DNA from: Nitrospira sp. ND1
GTDB lineage: Bacteria > Nitrospirota > Nitrospiria > Nitrospirales > Nitrospiraceae
Assembly (NCBI RefSeq): GCF_900170025.1
Contig: NZ_FWEX01000005.1
Location: 419,073 to 483,072 of the forward strand
Length of the DNA: 64,000 nucleotides
Direction: 5' to 3'
The stretch's first letter is position 1. Each line of letters opens with the position of its first letter. Both the position numbers and the translations under genes were made by a program. The notes under the pieces are model-generated. The model saw nothing but the letters and a program-made list of their open reading frames with translations. It had not been told where the DNA came from and made no database searches. This document shows, one piece after another, positions 17,407-27,384 of the stretch.

Positions 17407-18231
17407 ATGGAATGGTTTCAAGCGGCGCTCGATCGCTATAAGCAACAGCAGCACCAGAGCCCTCCCAGATCCGGTCCCGGACGAACGCAGCCTATGCGGG
17501 CGATTCCGGCCACAATCGTGTATACCCGTACGCGCTCGATACAGATCCCCGAACCGGTGCTGAGGGAGCAGCGTATCCTGGCCGGCTTTGAAGGAGGGCC
17601 GTTCGTAGATTCGTTCAAAATCCTGCGTACCCAGGTGTTGCATCGAGTCAGAGAAAAAGGATGGAATGTCATCGGCGTGACCAGCCCAGGCGAGCGAGAG
17701 GGAAAGACCTTCACCGCCGTGAACCTGGCCGCCAGTCTGGCCATGGACGTGACGCAATCCGTGCTGCTGGTCGATGCGAACCTCCGGCACCCCAGCGTAC
17801 ATGAGATGTTCGATCTGGGTGAGTGCCAGGGACTGGCCGATTATTTGCTGAACGATGTGCCGATCGAACAATTACTGGTGCATCCCGGTATCGGCCGCTT
17901 CGTTCTTCTGCCCGGAGGACGGACCGTGTCACACTCGGCGGAAGCCCTGACTTCTCCGAAAATGGTGGCCCTGGTCGAGGAGTTTAAACATCGCTATCAA
18001 TCGCGTATGATCCTGTTCGACCTGCCCCCGATTTTGCAGACCTCGGATGTACTGGCCTTCTCGCCGTATCTCGATGCCATGCTTGTGGTGATTGAAGAAG
18101 GACGCACAAAAGCGGAAGATGTGGAACGAGCGCTATCGCTTATCAAACCGTCGACACCTGTGCTGGGGACGGTCGTCAACAAAGTGGGCCACGCGACGGC
18201 CACGCCGGCGACCATGAAGAGAATGATATAG
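17407..18231 (+). CDS. CpsD/CapB-like ATPase of the exosortase system
   Basis: A 274-residue P-loop protein of the bacterial tyrosine-kinase (BY-kinase) fold. It has Walker A SPGEREGKTF near residue 96, Walker A' LLVDANLRHPS near residue 120 and Walker B MILFDLPPI near residue 202. Such proteins drive and regulate the Wzz-type partner, encoded just upstream. Unlike classical members it has no tyrosine cluster at the C-terminus, which ends TPATMKRMI. It may act as an ATPase switch rather than an autokinase, or autophosphorylate elsewhere. Confidence 0.87.
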   Translation: MEWFQAALDRYKQQQHQSPPRSGPGRTQPMRAIPATIVYTRTRSIQIPEPVLREQRILAGFEGGPFVDSFKILRTQVLHRVREKGWNVIGVTSPGEREGKTFTAVNLAASLAMDVTQSVLLVDANLRHPSVHEMFDLGECQGLADYLLNDVPIEQLLVHPGIGRFVLLPGGRTVSHSAEALTSPKMVALVEEFKHRYQSRMILFDLPPILQTSDVLAFSPYLDAMLVVIEEGRTKAEDVERALSLIKPSTPVLGTVVNKVGHATATPATMKRMI

Positions 18232-18238
18232 GCCATCG

Positions 18239-19639
18239 ATGTATAAAAGCTTCTACCGCCTCCACAGCAAACCGTTCTCGCTGCTGCCGGACAGTGAGTT
18301 TCTCTATCTTGGTTCGACCCACCGCACGGCCTATAGTTTGCTGGAGTACGGCCTCCTCACCGAAGCCCCATTCATGGTGCTGACCGGCGATCCCGGCATG
18401 GGCAAGACCTCGCTGCTTCAAAAATTGATCGCGGATACTCGCGACGCCTTTTCGATCGGCTTCCTCACCAATGCCCGCTACGATGTGGATCATCTGCTGC
18501 CGTGGATTCTCTTTGCGCTTGGTCTGAACAACAAACAAGTCGATCCGGTCGAAGCCCAGCATCTCTTCGCCAATTTTCTTGCCCAGGAAAGGGCACGGCA
18601 CCGGCGGGTAGTACTGATCATGGACGAGGCGCAAAATCTGGGCGTGAAACTGCTCGAGGAGTTGCGGTTGCTCTCCAATTTGAATCAGGAAAAGACGCTG
18701 CAACTGCAAATCATCCTCTCAGGCCAACCGGATCTGCAAACACTCCTGCGCCGGGTGGATATGACCCAGTTCGCGCAGCGGGTCGTGGTGGATTACCATC
18801 TGCAACCCTTCACGGAGGAAGAAGTCGCGCACTATATTCGCCACCGTATCCAGCTCGCAGGATCAACGCAACCGCTCTTTAGCGCCCCGGCTTGTGCCTT
18901 GACCTACCGTTTGAGCCAGGGAAATCCACGGTTGATCAACCAAGTGTGCGAAATGGCCTTGACCTATGGGTATGCGCAGCAGGCCACGCGGATCACCGCG
19001 AAGCTGCTGGCGCAGGCGGCGCTCGATCGACGAAAGAATCGAATCCTCCCGCTGGCGGAACTGGACGATCTGGAAGAGCTCGCGGCAGGGAAGGATGCGG
19101 AGGAGCCAGATGCGCAGGAATCCATCGCGCAATCTCTACCATCACGTGAGTCCCCGCCACAAATCGAGAGCCAACAACCTGTCGGCGCGGCAGAACCCTA
19201 CTATCAGCGGGGAATGACGCTCCGGAAATCTCAGGACTATATCGCCGCGATCGCCCAATTCGAGCAGGCCGCACGAGACCCGGCCTACCACCTTCGGGCG
19301 TTTGGACAGATCGGGCTCTGTTACCGGGCGCTTGGTCTTGTCCCCCAGGCCGTGGCGGCATTTCGAAAGGCCTGCATGGATTACAACGCGCCGCGCACGC
19401 AAAGTTTAAGCGTACGCTATCTGTTGGGGCGAACCCTGGAGCAGTTGGGAGAAAAACCGGAGGCCCTCGAGCAATATCGGCTGATTTTCCGTACCGACCG
19501 GACTTTCAAGGACACGGCCGTTCGCCTCTCAAGTCTGGAAGGGGATCAGACCCGCGAGGCAAGCCAGCCGGGTACCCACTCCTGGGGATTCGGACAAGCC
19601 TGGAAACACGTCCGGCAGTTGTTGAAGGGAAACAGTTGA
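18239..19639 (+). CDS. ExeA-like AAA ATPase with C-terminal TPR region
   Basis: A 466-residue protein beginning MYKSFYRLHSKPFSLLPD, typical of ATPases encoded in PEP-CTERM/exosortase loci. Walker A is GDPGMGKTS near residue 48 and Walker B is VVLIMDEAQNL near residue 122. From about residue 320 there are TPR-like repeats. ExeA-type ATPases work in envelope assembly; here it probably supports polysaccharide or surface-protein export. It follows the CpsD-like gene by 7 nt. Confidence 0.87.
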   Translation: MYKSFYRLHSKPFSLLPDSEFLYLGSTHRTAYSLLEYGLLTEAPFMVLTGDPGMGKTSLLQKLIADTRDAFSIGFLTNARYDVDHLLPWILFALGLNNKQVDPVEAQHLFANFLAQERARHRRVVLIMDEAQNLGVKLLEELRLLSNLNQEKTLQLQIILSGQPDLQTLLRRVDMTQFAQRVVVDYHLQPFTEEEVAHYIRHRIQLAGSTQPLFSAPACALTYRLSQGNPRLINQVCEMALTYGYAQQATRITAKLLAQAALDRRKNRILPLAELDDLEELAAGKDAEEPDAQESIAQSLPSRESPPQIESQQPVGAAEPYYQRGMTLRKSQDYIAAIAQFEQAARDPAYHLRAFGQIGLCYRALGLVPQAVAAFRKACMDYNAPRTQSLSVRYLLGRTLEQLGEKPEALEQYRLIFRTDRTFKDTAVRLSSLEGDQTREASQPGTHSWGFGQAWKHVRQLLKGNS

Positions 19640-19673
19640 TCACAGAACCATTCCGACGCCGGCAGTCTCTTCC

Positions 19674-21824
19674 ATGAAACAAATTCTTCAACATAAACGG
19701 TCCGGAGCGGTGAAGGTAGAGGAGGTCCCTCCGCCTTCACTGCGAGGTTGCGGGCTGCTCGTGCTCAATGAAGCCTCCCTCATCAGCCCGGGAACCGAGA
19801 AATCGACGATTCAGAGCACGAAAAAGTCGCTGGCCGGCAAGGCCATGGAACACCCGGAGAAGATCAAGAAGGTCCTCTCTGCGATTCAGACAGACGGGCT
19901 CGCGCTCACACTCTCCCGCGTGTTCGATAAACTGGACTCGCCGGCCTCGTTGGGCTACAGCTGCGCGGGCACCGTGCTGGAGGCTGCTCGCGACGCGGGA
20001 TCCTTTACGGTCGGGGACCGCGTTGCCTGTGCCGGGCAAAACTATGCGTCCCATGCCGAAATGATCTACGTGCCGAAACATCTCTGCGTGAAAATTCCGG
20101 ACGGCGTGGATTCCGAGGATGCATCTTTTGTGACGCTTGGAGCCATCGCTCTGCAGGGCGTTCGTCAGGCGGAGCCCTGGCTGGGAGACCGGATCGCCGT
20201 GATCGGCCTTGGACTGCTCGGCCAGCTGACCGTGCAATTGTTGAAGGCATCCGGTTGCCGTGTGTTGGGATCCGATGTCGATCAATCCAAGTTGCAGTTG
20301 GCGCGTGAGTCGGGAGCGGATTTGGTAGCAATGTCCTCTGATCTTGCGGATGCAGCCGCGACCTTTTCCGACGGCCATGGCGTGGATGCGGTGATCATCA
20401 CAGCCAGCACCAAGGACAATGGTCCCATCGAAGTGGCCGGCGAGATCGCGAGGAAAAAGGGGAGGGTGGTGGTGGTCGGCGCGGTGGGAATGAATGTGCC
20501 TCGCGAATCGTACTATCAGAAGGAGTTGGACCTGCGCCTCTCCATGTCCTACGGCCCAGGACGCTACGACGCCGCCTACGAGGAACATGGGCACGATTAC
20601 CCGTTCGGGTACGTACGCTGGACAGAGCAGCGGAACATGCAGGCGTTTCTCGAACTCGTTGCGACAGGGAAGGTGCGCCTCAAGCCGCTGATCACCCATC
20701 GCTTTCCCATCGAGCAGGCGGAGTCGGCCTATGCGCTGATGATGGAGGGCTCGACACCCTATATCGCAATGGTCATCACATATCCCTCCGATCGGGCTCG
20801 TCCTTTACCGCGAACCATTGCCGTCGGGACAGCCCCGGCCGCTCGCCCGGTCATGCTGGGAATCATCGGAGCTGGAAACCACGTAAAGGATATGCTGCTC
20901 CCGCCGCTTCAAAACATGGAACACGTCGGCATTCGCGGCATCTGTACCGCCTCGGGAATCACAGCGAAGACCCTGGCCGGAAAAATCACTGCCGCCTATT
21001 GCACGAGCGACAGCCAGTCCATTCTGGATGACCCGGCCATCAACACGGTGCTGATCGGAACCCGCCATGACAGCCATGCCGCCCTGACGATCAAAGCACT
21101 ACTCGCGGGCAAGCATGTGTTCGTAGAGAAACCGCTCTGCCTGACGGAAGACGAACTGAAGGACATCCGCTCCGTCTATGAGAAGAAGGCACCAGACGGG
21201 TTACACTTGATGGTGGGCTTCAACAGGCGGTTTTCTCCACATGCACAGGAAGCCGGGAGGTTTTTCGCATCGCGAGTAAATCCGCTCGTCATGCTGTATC
21301 GAATCAACGCAGGACGCATTCCAGCCGATCATTGGATACAACATCCGGACATAGGAGGCGGGCGCCTCATCGGCGAAATGTGTCATTTCGTCGATTACAT
21401 GCAAGCGCTCTCGGCCTCGTCGCCCACTTCGGTGTATGCGTCCAGAATCGGACGTCATAGCTCCGGCATCACCGATGACCAATGCAGTATCGTAGTGAAT
21501 TTTGCAGACGGATCCATCGGCACCATCATCTACACGGCAGAGGGGGACAGCGAACTTCCGAAAGAACGCTTTGAGGCCCATGCGGACGGCAAGTCGCTCG
21601 TCATGAACGACTTCATAGAAACGCAGACCTATAAGGACGGCAAGAGTACCGTGTTCAAGACCGCAAAACGGGACAAGGGGTTTACAGAAGAAATGTCGCG
21701 GTTCGTCAAATCCGTTGCGGGAGGACAAGCCCCGGTCATCCCGTTTGAGCAGATCGACGCCGTGACACGGGCCTGCTTCCTGGCCGTACAAAGCCTGCGC
21801 TCCGGTGTTGCCTATCGCCTCTAG
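19674..21824 (+). CDS. Two-domain oxidoreductase: zinc-type dehydrogenase fused to Gfo/Idh/MocA
   Basis: A 716-residue fusion. Residues about 1-350 are a medium-chain alcohol-dehydrogenase-like domain with nucleotide-binding VIGLGLLGQ near residue 178. Residues about 390-716 are a Gfo/Idh/MocA oxidoreductase with GIIGAGNHV near residue 396 and the EKPLC motif near residue 485. Similar fusions occur in polysaccharide loci, where they are thought to modify nucleotide-sugar precursors. The substrate is unknown. It is the last + strand gene of the locus. Confidence 0.87.
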   Translation: MKQILQHKRSGAVKVEEVPPPSLRGCGLLVLNEASLISPGTEKSTIQSTKKSLAGKAMEHPEKIKKVLSAIQTDGLALTLSRVFDKLDSPASLGYSCAGTVLEAARDAGSFTVGDRVACAGQNYASHAEMIYVPKHLCVKIPDGVDSEDASFVTLGAIALQGVRQAEPWLGDRIAVIGLGLLGQLTVQLLKASGCRVLGSDVDQSKLQLARESGADLVAMSSDLADAAATFSDGHGVDAVIITASTKDNGPIEVAGEIARKKGRVVVVGAVGMNVPRESYYQKELDLRLSMSYGPGRYDAAYEEHGHDYPFGYVRWTEQRNMQAFLELVATGKVRLKPLITHRFPIEQAESAYALMMEGSTPYIAMVITYPSDRARPLPRTIAVGTAPAARPVMLGIIGAGNHVKDMLLPPLQNMEHVGIRGICTASGITAKTLAGKITAAYCTSDSQSILDDPAINTVLIGTRHDSHAALTIKALLAGKHVFVEKPLCLTEDELKDIRSVYEKKAPDGLHLMVGFNRRFSPHAQEAGRFFASRVNPLVMLYRINAGRIPADHWIQHPDIGGGRLIGEMCHFVDYMQALSASSPTSVYASRIGRHSSGITDDQCSIVVNFADGSIGTIIYTAEGDSELPKERFEAHADGKSLVMNDFIETQTYKDGKSTVFKTAKRDKGFTEEMSRFVKSVAGGQAPVIPFEQIDAVTRACFLAVQSLRSGVAYRL

Positions 21825-21915
21825 ACAGACGACGAGTGCGGCCTGCCCCATTCCAAATCAGTTCCCCTCAAGTTTCCTCCTCCGCCGACCGATGATGGTT
21901 CAGGGGAGTGCCTGC

Positions 21916-22638
21916 ATGGGTTTGGAAATCATTGAAATTGTCGAAGACGACCAAGGCCAGGCCAAGTTGTTGGATCAGATCCTTCGGCAAGCCTCGTTCC
22001 GGACCAACGTCGCATTCGATGGCCCGTCCGCGATGCAGGACGTGTGGCGGATCAAGCCCTCTTTGATCATGGCCGACGATAACCTGCCCGGTCTGACCGG
22101 TCGGGAAATGTGCAAACGCCTCCGGCAGGACCCTTCCACAAAATACATTCCCATCATTCTCCTGTCCGGCTATTCGTCTGAGGAACGTCGTGTCGAGGCG
22201 CTCGACGGCGGAGCCGATGACTTCATCGTCAAACCCTATGCAACGGCCGAACTCGTCGCTCGCGTGAGGGCGCTGCTGCGCCGATCTCAGCAGGGACAAG
22301 GACAGGAGGAGGACCTCGGTGAGGATCTCGCCTTGACGGAGAGTCTGTACGTGGCAATGTACCGCGGGCAGAAGTTGACGCTATCCGTTCATGAATGGAA
22401 ATCACTGCGGCGACTGACCAGTACGGTCGGAAGCGTGGTCCCGCGAGAAGAACTCAGCACGCTCCTCTGGGGAGACGACGCTCTGATGCATGACGGGGTA
22501 ATCGACCGGTGCATGGAGCAACTGAATAAAAAACTGGCCGGGGAGGGCCCGGCTGCGGGACACATCAAAATGGTTCCAGGCGGCTTTCGCCTGATCATCC
22601 CTTCCTCAGAGAAGCCGGACATCGTCCAGGCTCAATAA
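21916..22638 (+). CDS. PhoB/OmpR-like response regulator (orphan)
   Basis: The start is placed at MGLEIIEIVEDD because GGGGAG lies 7 nt upstream. The receiver domain (about 1-120) keeps the acidic pocket EDD, the phosphorylated Asp in MADDNLPG and the Lys in FIVKPY. The C-terminal half is a divergent winged-helix domain ending near MVPGGFRLI. It is related to the regulators at 34189 and 36178. No histidine kinase gene is adjacent. Its 3' end overlaps the convergent CHAD gene by 33 nt. Confidence 0.85.
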   Translation: MGLEIIEIVEDDQGQAKLLDQILRQASFRTNVAFDGPSAMQDVWRIKPSLIMADDNLPGLTGREMCKRLRQDPSTKYIPIILLSGYSSEERRVEALDGGADDFIVKPYATAELVARVRALLRRSQQGQGQEEDLGEDLALTESLYVAMYRGQKLTLSVHEWKSLRRLTSTVGSVVPREELSTLLWGDDALMHDGVIDRCMEQLNKKLAGEGPAAGHIKMVPGGFRLIIPSSEKPDIVQAQ

Positions 22639-23469
22639 CGCGCCTTTGCGATCGCCCTCGCTCCACAGACGGCCTGCGGCCAGTGCATCCAGCAACCAGG
22701 CCAACTCTTCCGGCACTCGTCTCGCCCGGCGACGGGCCCGCTTCCAGTCCCGTTCGATACATGCCTGCACGGTGAGATTCAGCCTCTTGCCCCAGCGCCT
22801 GAAATCCGCCATTTCCTCATACCGTCCCAATAGGGCCTGAACCTGTTTGATCCGTTTCAGCCCATCCTGTTTGGCCGCCGCTTGTCCCGGCAGCCATTCC
22901 GTCTGATAGCGGATCGTCTTCAGGGTGAGACGCAGCGCATGGAGACGTTTTCGACTTGGCTTCTCCAGGGCCTTCTCGATCAGCCGCGAGAGGAGGCGCT
23001 CATGCTCATGCCTCAAGACTTCCAGTCGGTGCTTCACGGAAAGACCCGGGGGAGTGATCATCGGAAGCGCCTGTTTCCAGACCGCCTGTTCAATCTTGCG
23101 ATAGGTTTGCGCGCGAGTCAGCTTGCGTTCCCGCTCGACGATCCAGGACTCGACGGCAGTGATGTCCGACTCGGGAGCTTCAATCTTCATCAGATATTGC
23201 CGGAAGACCTGCAAGGCCCGGAGCCGACTCAAGCGACTCACAGTCCGGGCCATCATCGCGGCACGGTCACGATTATTACAGAGCTCCAGTAATGCTTGAA
23301 GTCTACGGCAGTGAGTACGAATCGAGTGGATGGTGTCGGCGGTGCCGTCGCCCGCCATCGCGTGGCGGATCAAACGAAGCACGGTAGCTTGGTAGGCAGC
23401 AGCCGCCTGAACGACTTCTTGCCCGAAACCGGATGATGCGGTATGAATAGGGGAACGCGGCTTCCTCAT
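22606..23469 (-). CDS. CHAD-domain protein (putative polyphosphate-binding)
   Basis: A 287-residue mostly helical protein rich in Arg, Lys and conserved His, with the CHAD pattern: IHSIRTHCRRLQALL near residue 45 and LHALRLTLKTIRYQTEWL near residue 181. CHAD domains bind inorganic polyphosphate through a basic channel. No linked CYTH triphosphatase domain is present. It is divergent from sixA and close to ppx, phoU and pst genes, which supports a role in polyphosphate or phosphate physiology. The exact function is unknown. Confidence 0.85.
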   Translation of the reverse strand: MRKPRSPIHTASSGFGQEVVQAAAAYQATVLRLIRHAMAGDGTADTIHSIRTHCRRLQALLELCNNRDRAAMMARTVSRLSRLRALQVFRQYLMKIEAPESDITAVESWIVERERKLTRAQTYRKIEQAVWKQALPMITPPGLSVKHRLEVLRHEHERLLSRLIEKALEKPSRKRLHALRLTLKTIRYQTEWLPGQAAAKQDGLKRIKQVQALLGRYEEMADFRRWGKRLNLTVQACIERDWKRARRRARRVPEELAWLLDALAAGRLWSEGDRKGALLSLDDVRLL

Positions 23470-23588
23470 GCCAACCTCAAAGTAGACATGAGAGGTGCCG
23501 GCCGGAGAACAGCGATAAGACTTCGAGGAACGATTGAACTCGTGACCGCCACCCGATCACCGACTTGCTTCCTGTTGGAGGATGCCCG

Positions 23589-24086
23589 ATGGACTGCCTC
23601 TTCTTTCGACATGGTATCGCGATCGAGCGTCAGGAGTGGAGCGGGCAGGAACAGGACCGTCCACTGACCGACAAAGGCGCAGCGCGAACCCGAGAATCCG
23701 GCAAGGGACTGCTCAATCTGCGCATCAAACCGACGCATATCCTTTCAAGTCCCCTGGCGCGTGCGCACGAAACCGCCGCCATTCTTCAATCCTTGATTCG
23801 TCCCAAGCCGAAGATCCGGATCTGCGCCGAACTCAGTCCAACAGCGCATCCGCGCACCCTGTTTGCGCTGCTGGATGCGCTCCCGCCGGACGCCGTCGCG
23901 CTCTGTATCGGCCATGAACCTCACCTGAGCCTGGCAGCCGGAATCCTGCTCACGGGAAAACCTTGCAGCGGCCTGTCGCTCAAAAAAGCAGGGGCCTGCC
24001 TGATCCACATCGAAGAGTCCGTGCGGCCCTCGGCAGGACGACTCGCATGGTGGCTGACCGCAGCACAATTGCGCGCCCTGGCCTGA
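23589..24086 (+). CDS. sixA: SixA-type phosphohistidine phosphatase
   Basis: A 165-residue member of the histidine phosphatase superfamily. The start is at MDCLFFRHGIA, preceded by GGAGG. Catalytic features are the RHG motif near residue 7, SSPLARAHETA near residue 49 and the second histidine in CIGHEPHLS near residue 106. SixA removes phosphate from phosphohistidine on signalling or phosphotransfer proteins. No partner phosphotransfer protein is encoded nearby. Confidence 0.87.
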   Translation: MDCLFFRHGIAIERQEWSGQEQDRPLTDKGAARTRESGKGLLNLRIKPTHILSSPLARAHETAAILQSLIRPKPKIRICAELSPTAHPRTLFALLDALPPDAVALCIGHEPHLSLAAGILLTGKPCSGLSLKKAGACLIHIEESVRPSAGRLAWWLTAAQLRALA

Positions 24087-24259
24087 TCACCCGCCGGATC
24101 AGACACCAATTCAATAATGAGAGCATGCCGACCACGCAACGTACTACCTGACCGGCCGGGATATTCTCTCCGAGACTGCTCATAGAAACAGACAGGGCGT
24201 CGCACATGCGCACCCTGCGAGGGAGGGCGGGGGAAACAGTGCCCGAAGCGGCCGATGCC

Positions 24260-25813
24260 TTAGTTGCCTTCGTCCTCCTGACTTGTGGTGACGAACTGAA
24301 CCGGCCGCTTGAATACCTTCTCGAAGAGATCGCTGCGACCACGCGCCGCCCAGATTTCCAACTCGGCATCACCCGACACGTCCACTGTGATGACGACGGT
24401 CTTGCCGATTTTGACCTCGACGTTCCGCACCACCGAAAACTGGCTTCGATCCAATCCGTCGGCAATACGAAGCAGGGCCGACAGCACGTTGATGATGCGC
24501 TGGTTCCCTTGCGGCAACGCGGTGAACTCACTGTGCTTTCGCGTCGGCACCGAGCGGCGGTGATACCGCGCGATATTCGCCACCAGATCGATTTCCTCGG
24601 CGGTGAATCCGGAGAGATCGCTGTTCTTGATCAGGTAGTAGGCATGTTTGTGATGCTGGCGTGAATTGATCAAATATCCGATATCGTGCAGGATGGCCGC
24701 GAACTCCAGCCACTCACGCTCCCGCTGCCCGAATCCGTGCAACGACGTGGTTTGATCGAACAGGCGTAAGGCGAGTCCGGCGACATGGAGCGCATGCGTC
24801 TCGGAGACATGGCACCGGCGAGCCAGGGCCAGGATGTTCCGCTTCCGGACATCGGGAATATCCCGTTCCGCCTGAATGCCCTCGTGGTGGCGCTGAATGA
24901 AGTCGTAGATGATCCCTTCCCGGATCGCCTTGTCGCAAATCGTCAGCTCATCTTTCCGTAACAGGTCGAGCAGAATTCGAAACACCATCGTCGCAGGAAG
25001 CAGCGTATCCACGCGTTTGGGATCAAGCCCCGGCATGGCCAGCCGGGTTTTCAGCGTGGCGTCGGCCAGACGTTTTTCAACGGCGGCAATTTCTTTCGCC
25101 GAAATTTTCGTGAGGTTCAGCTGCTGGAGAGGGCGGCCCGTGCGCTGCAGATAAATGACTTCGGCCAGGTTGCCCGCCATCCCGGAAGTGGCGATGATCT
25201 GCTCCACGCGTTTGGTCTTATAGGTACCGAGCGCCTGCTTGAGTTGACTGGTCACCGCTTCTTCCAATTCGTGCAGCATCGCCTTGGAGGGGGGTGTCTT
25301 CGTCAGATACAAATCTTTGAGCCGAATCGCTCCCAACTTGAGGCTGCGAGCCTGATAGATCGTGTCCCGGTTCCCGACGATCACCTCGACCGAACCGCCT
25401 CCGATATCGATCACGAGGGTCGGCGGCTCAGGGAGAGCGACGCTGTTCTGCACGCCAAGGAAGATTAAGCGGGCTTCTTCTGCGCCGGTGATGACCCGCA
25501 CCGTCAACCCGGTTTGTTGCGCGACATGATCCAGAAATTCCCCGCCGTTTCGCGCCTCCCGCACCGCGCTGGTCGCCACGCCTTCGATCCGCTCGTAGCC
25601 CTTGTTCCTGGCCAGCGTCACCAGGTTCCGGATGACTTCGAGTCCGCGCATCATCGCTTGGTCGGAGAGGCGGCGGGAGGTGAACACTCCGTCGCCGAGA
25701 CGGGTCATGTCTTTGAACCGGTCGAGGATCTTGTAGGTGTAGTCCGGCTGCACTTCCGCCAGGACCATATGAATGGAATTGGTGCCGATGTCGAGGACGG
25801 CCAGTTTTGGCAT
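24260..25813 (-). CDS. ppx: Exopolyphosphatase / pppGpp phosphohydrolase (Ppx/GppA)
   Basis: A 517-residue protein. The N-terminal 310 residues are the ASKHA-fold phosphatase with VLDIGTNSIHMVLAE at the start and VIDIGGGSVEVIVG near residue 137. The rest is an HD-like helical domain (ILHDIGYLI near residue 382). It hydrolyses polyphosphate or pppGpp; the sequence does not settle which. The gene begins directly after phoU (TAGATG), so it is the last gene of the pst operon. Confidence 0.9.
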   Translation of the reverse strand: MPKLAVLDIGTNSIHMVLAEVQPDYTYKILDRFKDMTRLGDGVFTSRRLSDQAMMRGLEVIRNLVTLARNKGYERIEGVATSAVREARNGGEFLDHVAQQTGLTVRVITGAEEARLIFLGVQNSVALPEPPTLVIDIGGGSVEVIVGNRDTIYQARSLKLGAIRLKDLYLTKTPPSKAMLHELEEAVTSQLKQALGTYKTKRVEQIIATSGMAGNLAEVIYLQRTGRPLQQLNLTKISAKEIAAVEKRLADATLKTRLAMPGLDPKRVDTLLPATMVFRILLDLLRKDELTICDKAIREGIIYDFIQRHHEGIQAERDIPDVRKRNILALARRCHVSETHALHVAGLALRLFDQTTSLHGFGQREREWLEFAAILHDIGYLINSRQHHKHAYYLIKNSDLSGFTAEEIDLVANIARYHRRSVPTRKHSEFTALPQGNQRIINVLSALLRIADGLDRSQFSVVRNVEVKIGKTVVITVDVSGDAELEIWAARGRSDLFEKVFKRPVQFVTTSQEDEGN

Positions 25814-26482
25814 CTACAGGCTCGCTGAGGGAGCTATGTGCCGGATGTTCTTGCCTTCAACCATGTAGACGACCAGCTCCGCGATATTGGTGGCATGGTC
25901 GGCGATCCGTTCGAGGGACTTCGCCACAAAGGTGAGGCGGATCGCGCGGGTAATGGTCCGCGTGTCTTCCAGCATAAAGGAGAGCAGTTCTCGAAACAAC
26001 TGCTCGTTCACCTCATCGACAAAATCGTCGTCGGCGCACACCTTCCGCGCCAGCACCGGATCTGAATTCACGAAGGCATCCAGACAGTCCTTGACCATAC
26101 GCATCGTCCAATTGGCCATGCGCGGAATATCGATGTAGGGCTTCAGCTGCGGCTCGCCGTTCAGCTCCAGGGCGCGCTGCGCGATGTTGTCGGCCAGATC
26201 GCCCATCCGTTCCAGTTCGGACGAGATCTTCATCCCCGTCGTCACGAATCGCAGATCGCGGGCCGTCGGCTGTTGCAGGGCCAGCAACTGGATGCAGAGC
26301 TCGTCGATCTCGACATCCAACGCGTTGACATCGTGGTCCTGCTTGATGACGTCGACCGCCAGATCGGAATCCCTATCCACCAGAGCCTGGAGGGCCAGTT
26401 GAATCTGCGATTCGACGAGGCCTCCCATGCGGAGCAATGTCTGCTTGAGATGCGCGAGGTCTTGATCGAAATGTCGTTGCAT
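25814..26482 (-). CDS. phoU: Phosphate transport regulator PhoU
   Basis: A 222-residue helical protein of normal PhoU length with two PhoU repeats, including a metal-binding-type ISSELERMGDLADNIA near residue 86 and the matching SLERIADHATNIAEL near residue 189. PhoU links Pst transporter activity to the PhoR/PhoB signalling pathway and affects polyphosphate levels. It is placed between pstB and ppx. Confidence 0.95.
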   Translation of the reverse strand: MQRHFDQDLAHLKQTLLRMGGLVESQIQLALQALVDRDSDLAVDVIKQDHDVNALDVEIDELCIQLLALQQPTARDLRFVTTGMKISSELERMGDLADNIAQRALELNGEPQLKPYIDIPRMANWTMRMVKDCLDAFVNSDPVLARKVCADDDFVDEVNEQLFRELLSFMLEDTRTITRAIRLTFVAKSLERIADHATNIAELVVYMVEGKNIRHIAPSASL

Positions 26483-26502
26483 GCTCCAACTCCTCCCGCG
26501 AG

Positions 26503-27366
26503 TTATCCAAACCGCCCGGTGATGTAGTCTTCCGTTCGTTTATCATGCGGGGTCGTAAAAATCGTCTTGGTATCGCCGAACTCTACCAATTCGCCCATCA
26601 GAAAAAAACCGCATTGATCCGACACGCGCGCGGCCTGCTGCATGTTGTGCGTCACGATCACCACGGTGTAGGTATCCTTCAACGTATAGATGAGTTCTTC
26701 GATCTTGCCGGTCGCGATGGGATCCAGGGCCGAACAGGGCTCGTCCATCAGGATGACGTCGGGCTGGACCGCCAGCGCCCGCGCGATGCACAACCGCTGT
26801 TGTTGTCCGCCGGACAATCCCAGGGCACTTTGCGTCAACCGGTCCTTCACCTCATCCCAGAGTCCGGCGCCCTGCAGGCTATGCTGCACGAGTTCATCCA
26901 GGGACCGCTTATCCTTGGTGCCGTGCAGACGCGGCCCGTATGCCACATTGTCGTAGATGGATTTGGGAAACGGGTTCGATTTCTGAAAGACCATGCCCAC
27001 ACGTTTCCTGAGATCGGTGACGTCGATGACGGGGTCGAAGATGTCGACACCGTCCAGTTCCACACGCCCCACCGCGCGCGCGCCTTCCACCAGGTCGTTC
27101 ATACGATTCAGGCAGCGCAGCAAGGTGGATTTTCCGCACCCCGACGGGCCGATAAAGGAGGTGACCGAATGAGTCCGTACCGTGAGTGAAACCCGGAACA
27201 GAGCCTGTCGCGGGCCATAATAAAAATCCAGGTTTCGGACCAATATTTTTGCATCGACGGAGGTTCCTTGCGTCTCCTGGGGACGGGTGAGGCGCGATTG
27301 CGGAACGACCGGACGCACCGGGAATGTCTGGGCCGTCGGCGACACGCTGCGAGTTTGGAGATCCAT
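26503..27366 (-). CDS. pstB: Phosphate ABC transporter ATP-binding protein PstB
   Basis: A 287-residue ATPase. Walker A is GPSGCGKST near residue 74, the signature motif is LSGGQQQR near residue 184 and Walker B is [13 protein letters not shown] near residue 203. The N-terminus has about 38 residues before the conserved core (LDFYYG), longer than usual; a start further in is possible. It powers phosphate uptake through PstC/PstA and lies 18 nt after pstA. Confidence 0.95.
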   Translation of the reverse strand: MDLQTRSVSPTAQTFPVRPVVPQSRLTRPQETQGTSVDAKILVRNLDFYYGPRQALFRVSLTVRTHSVTSFIGPSGCGKSTLLRCLNRMNDLVEGARAVGRVELDGVDIFDPVIDVTDLRKRVGMVFQKSNPFPKSIYDNVAYGPRLHGTKDKRSLDELVQHSLQGAGLWDEVKDRLTQSALGLSGGQQQRLCIARALAVQPDVILMDEPCSALDPIATGKIEELIYTLKDTYTVVIVTHNMQQAARVSDQCGFFLMGELVEFGDTKTIFTTPHDKRTEDYITGRFG

Positions 27367-27384
27367 GCCAGTTCCTTTCTGAAA

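Noticed and set aside
19737-20699. A 320-codon minus-strand frame inside the two-domain oxidoreductase
   Set aside because: It is antisense to a clear dehydrogenase domain, with His-rich shadow composition.
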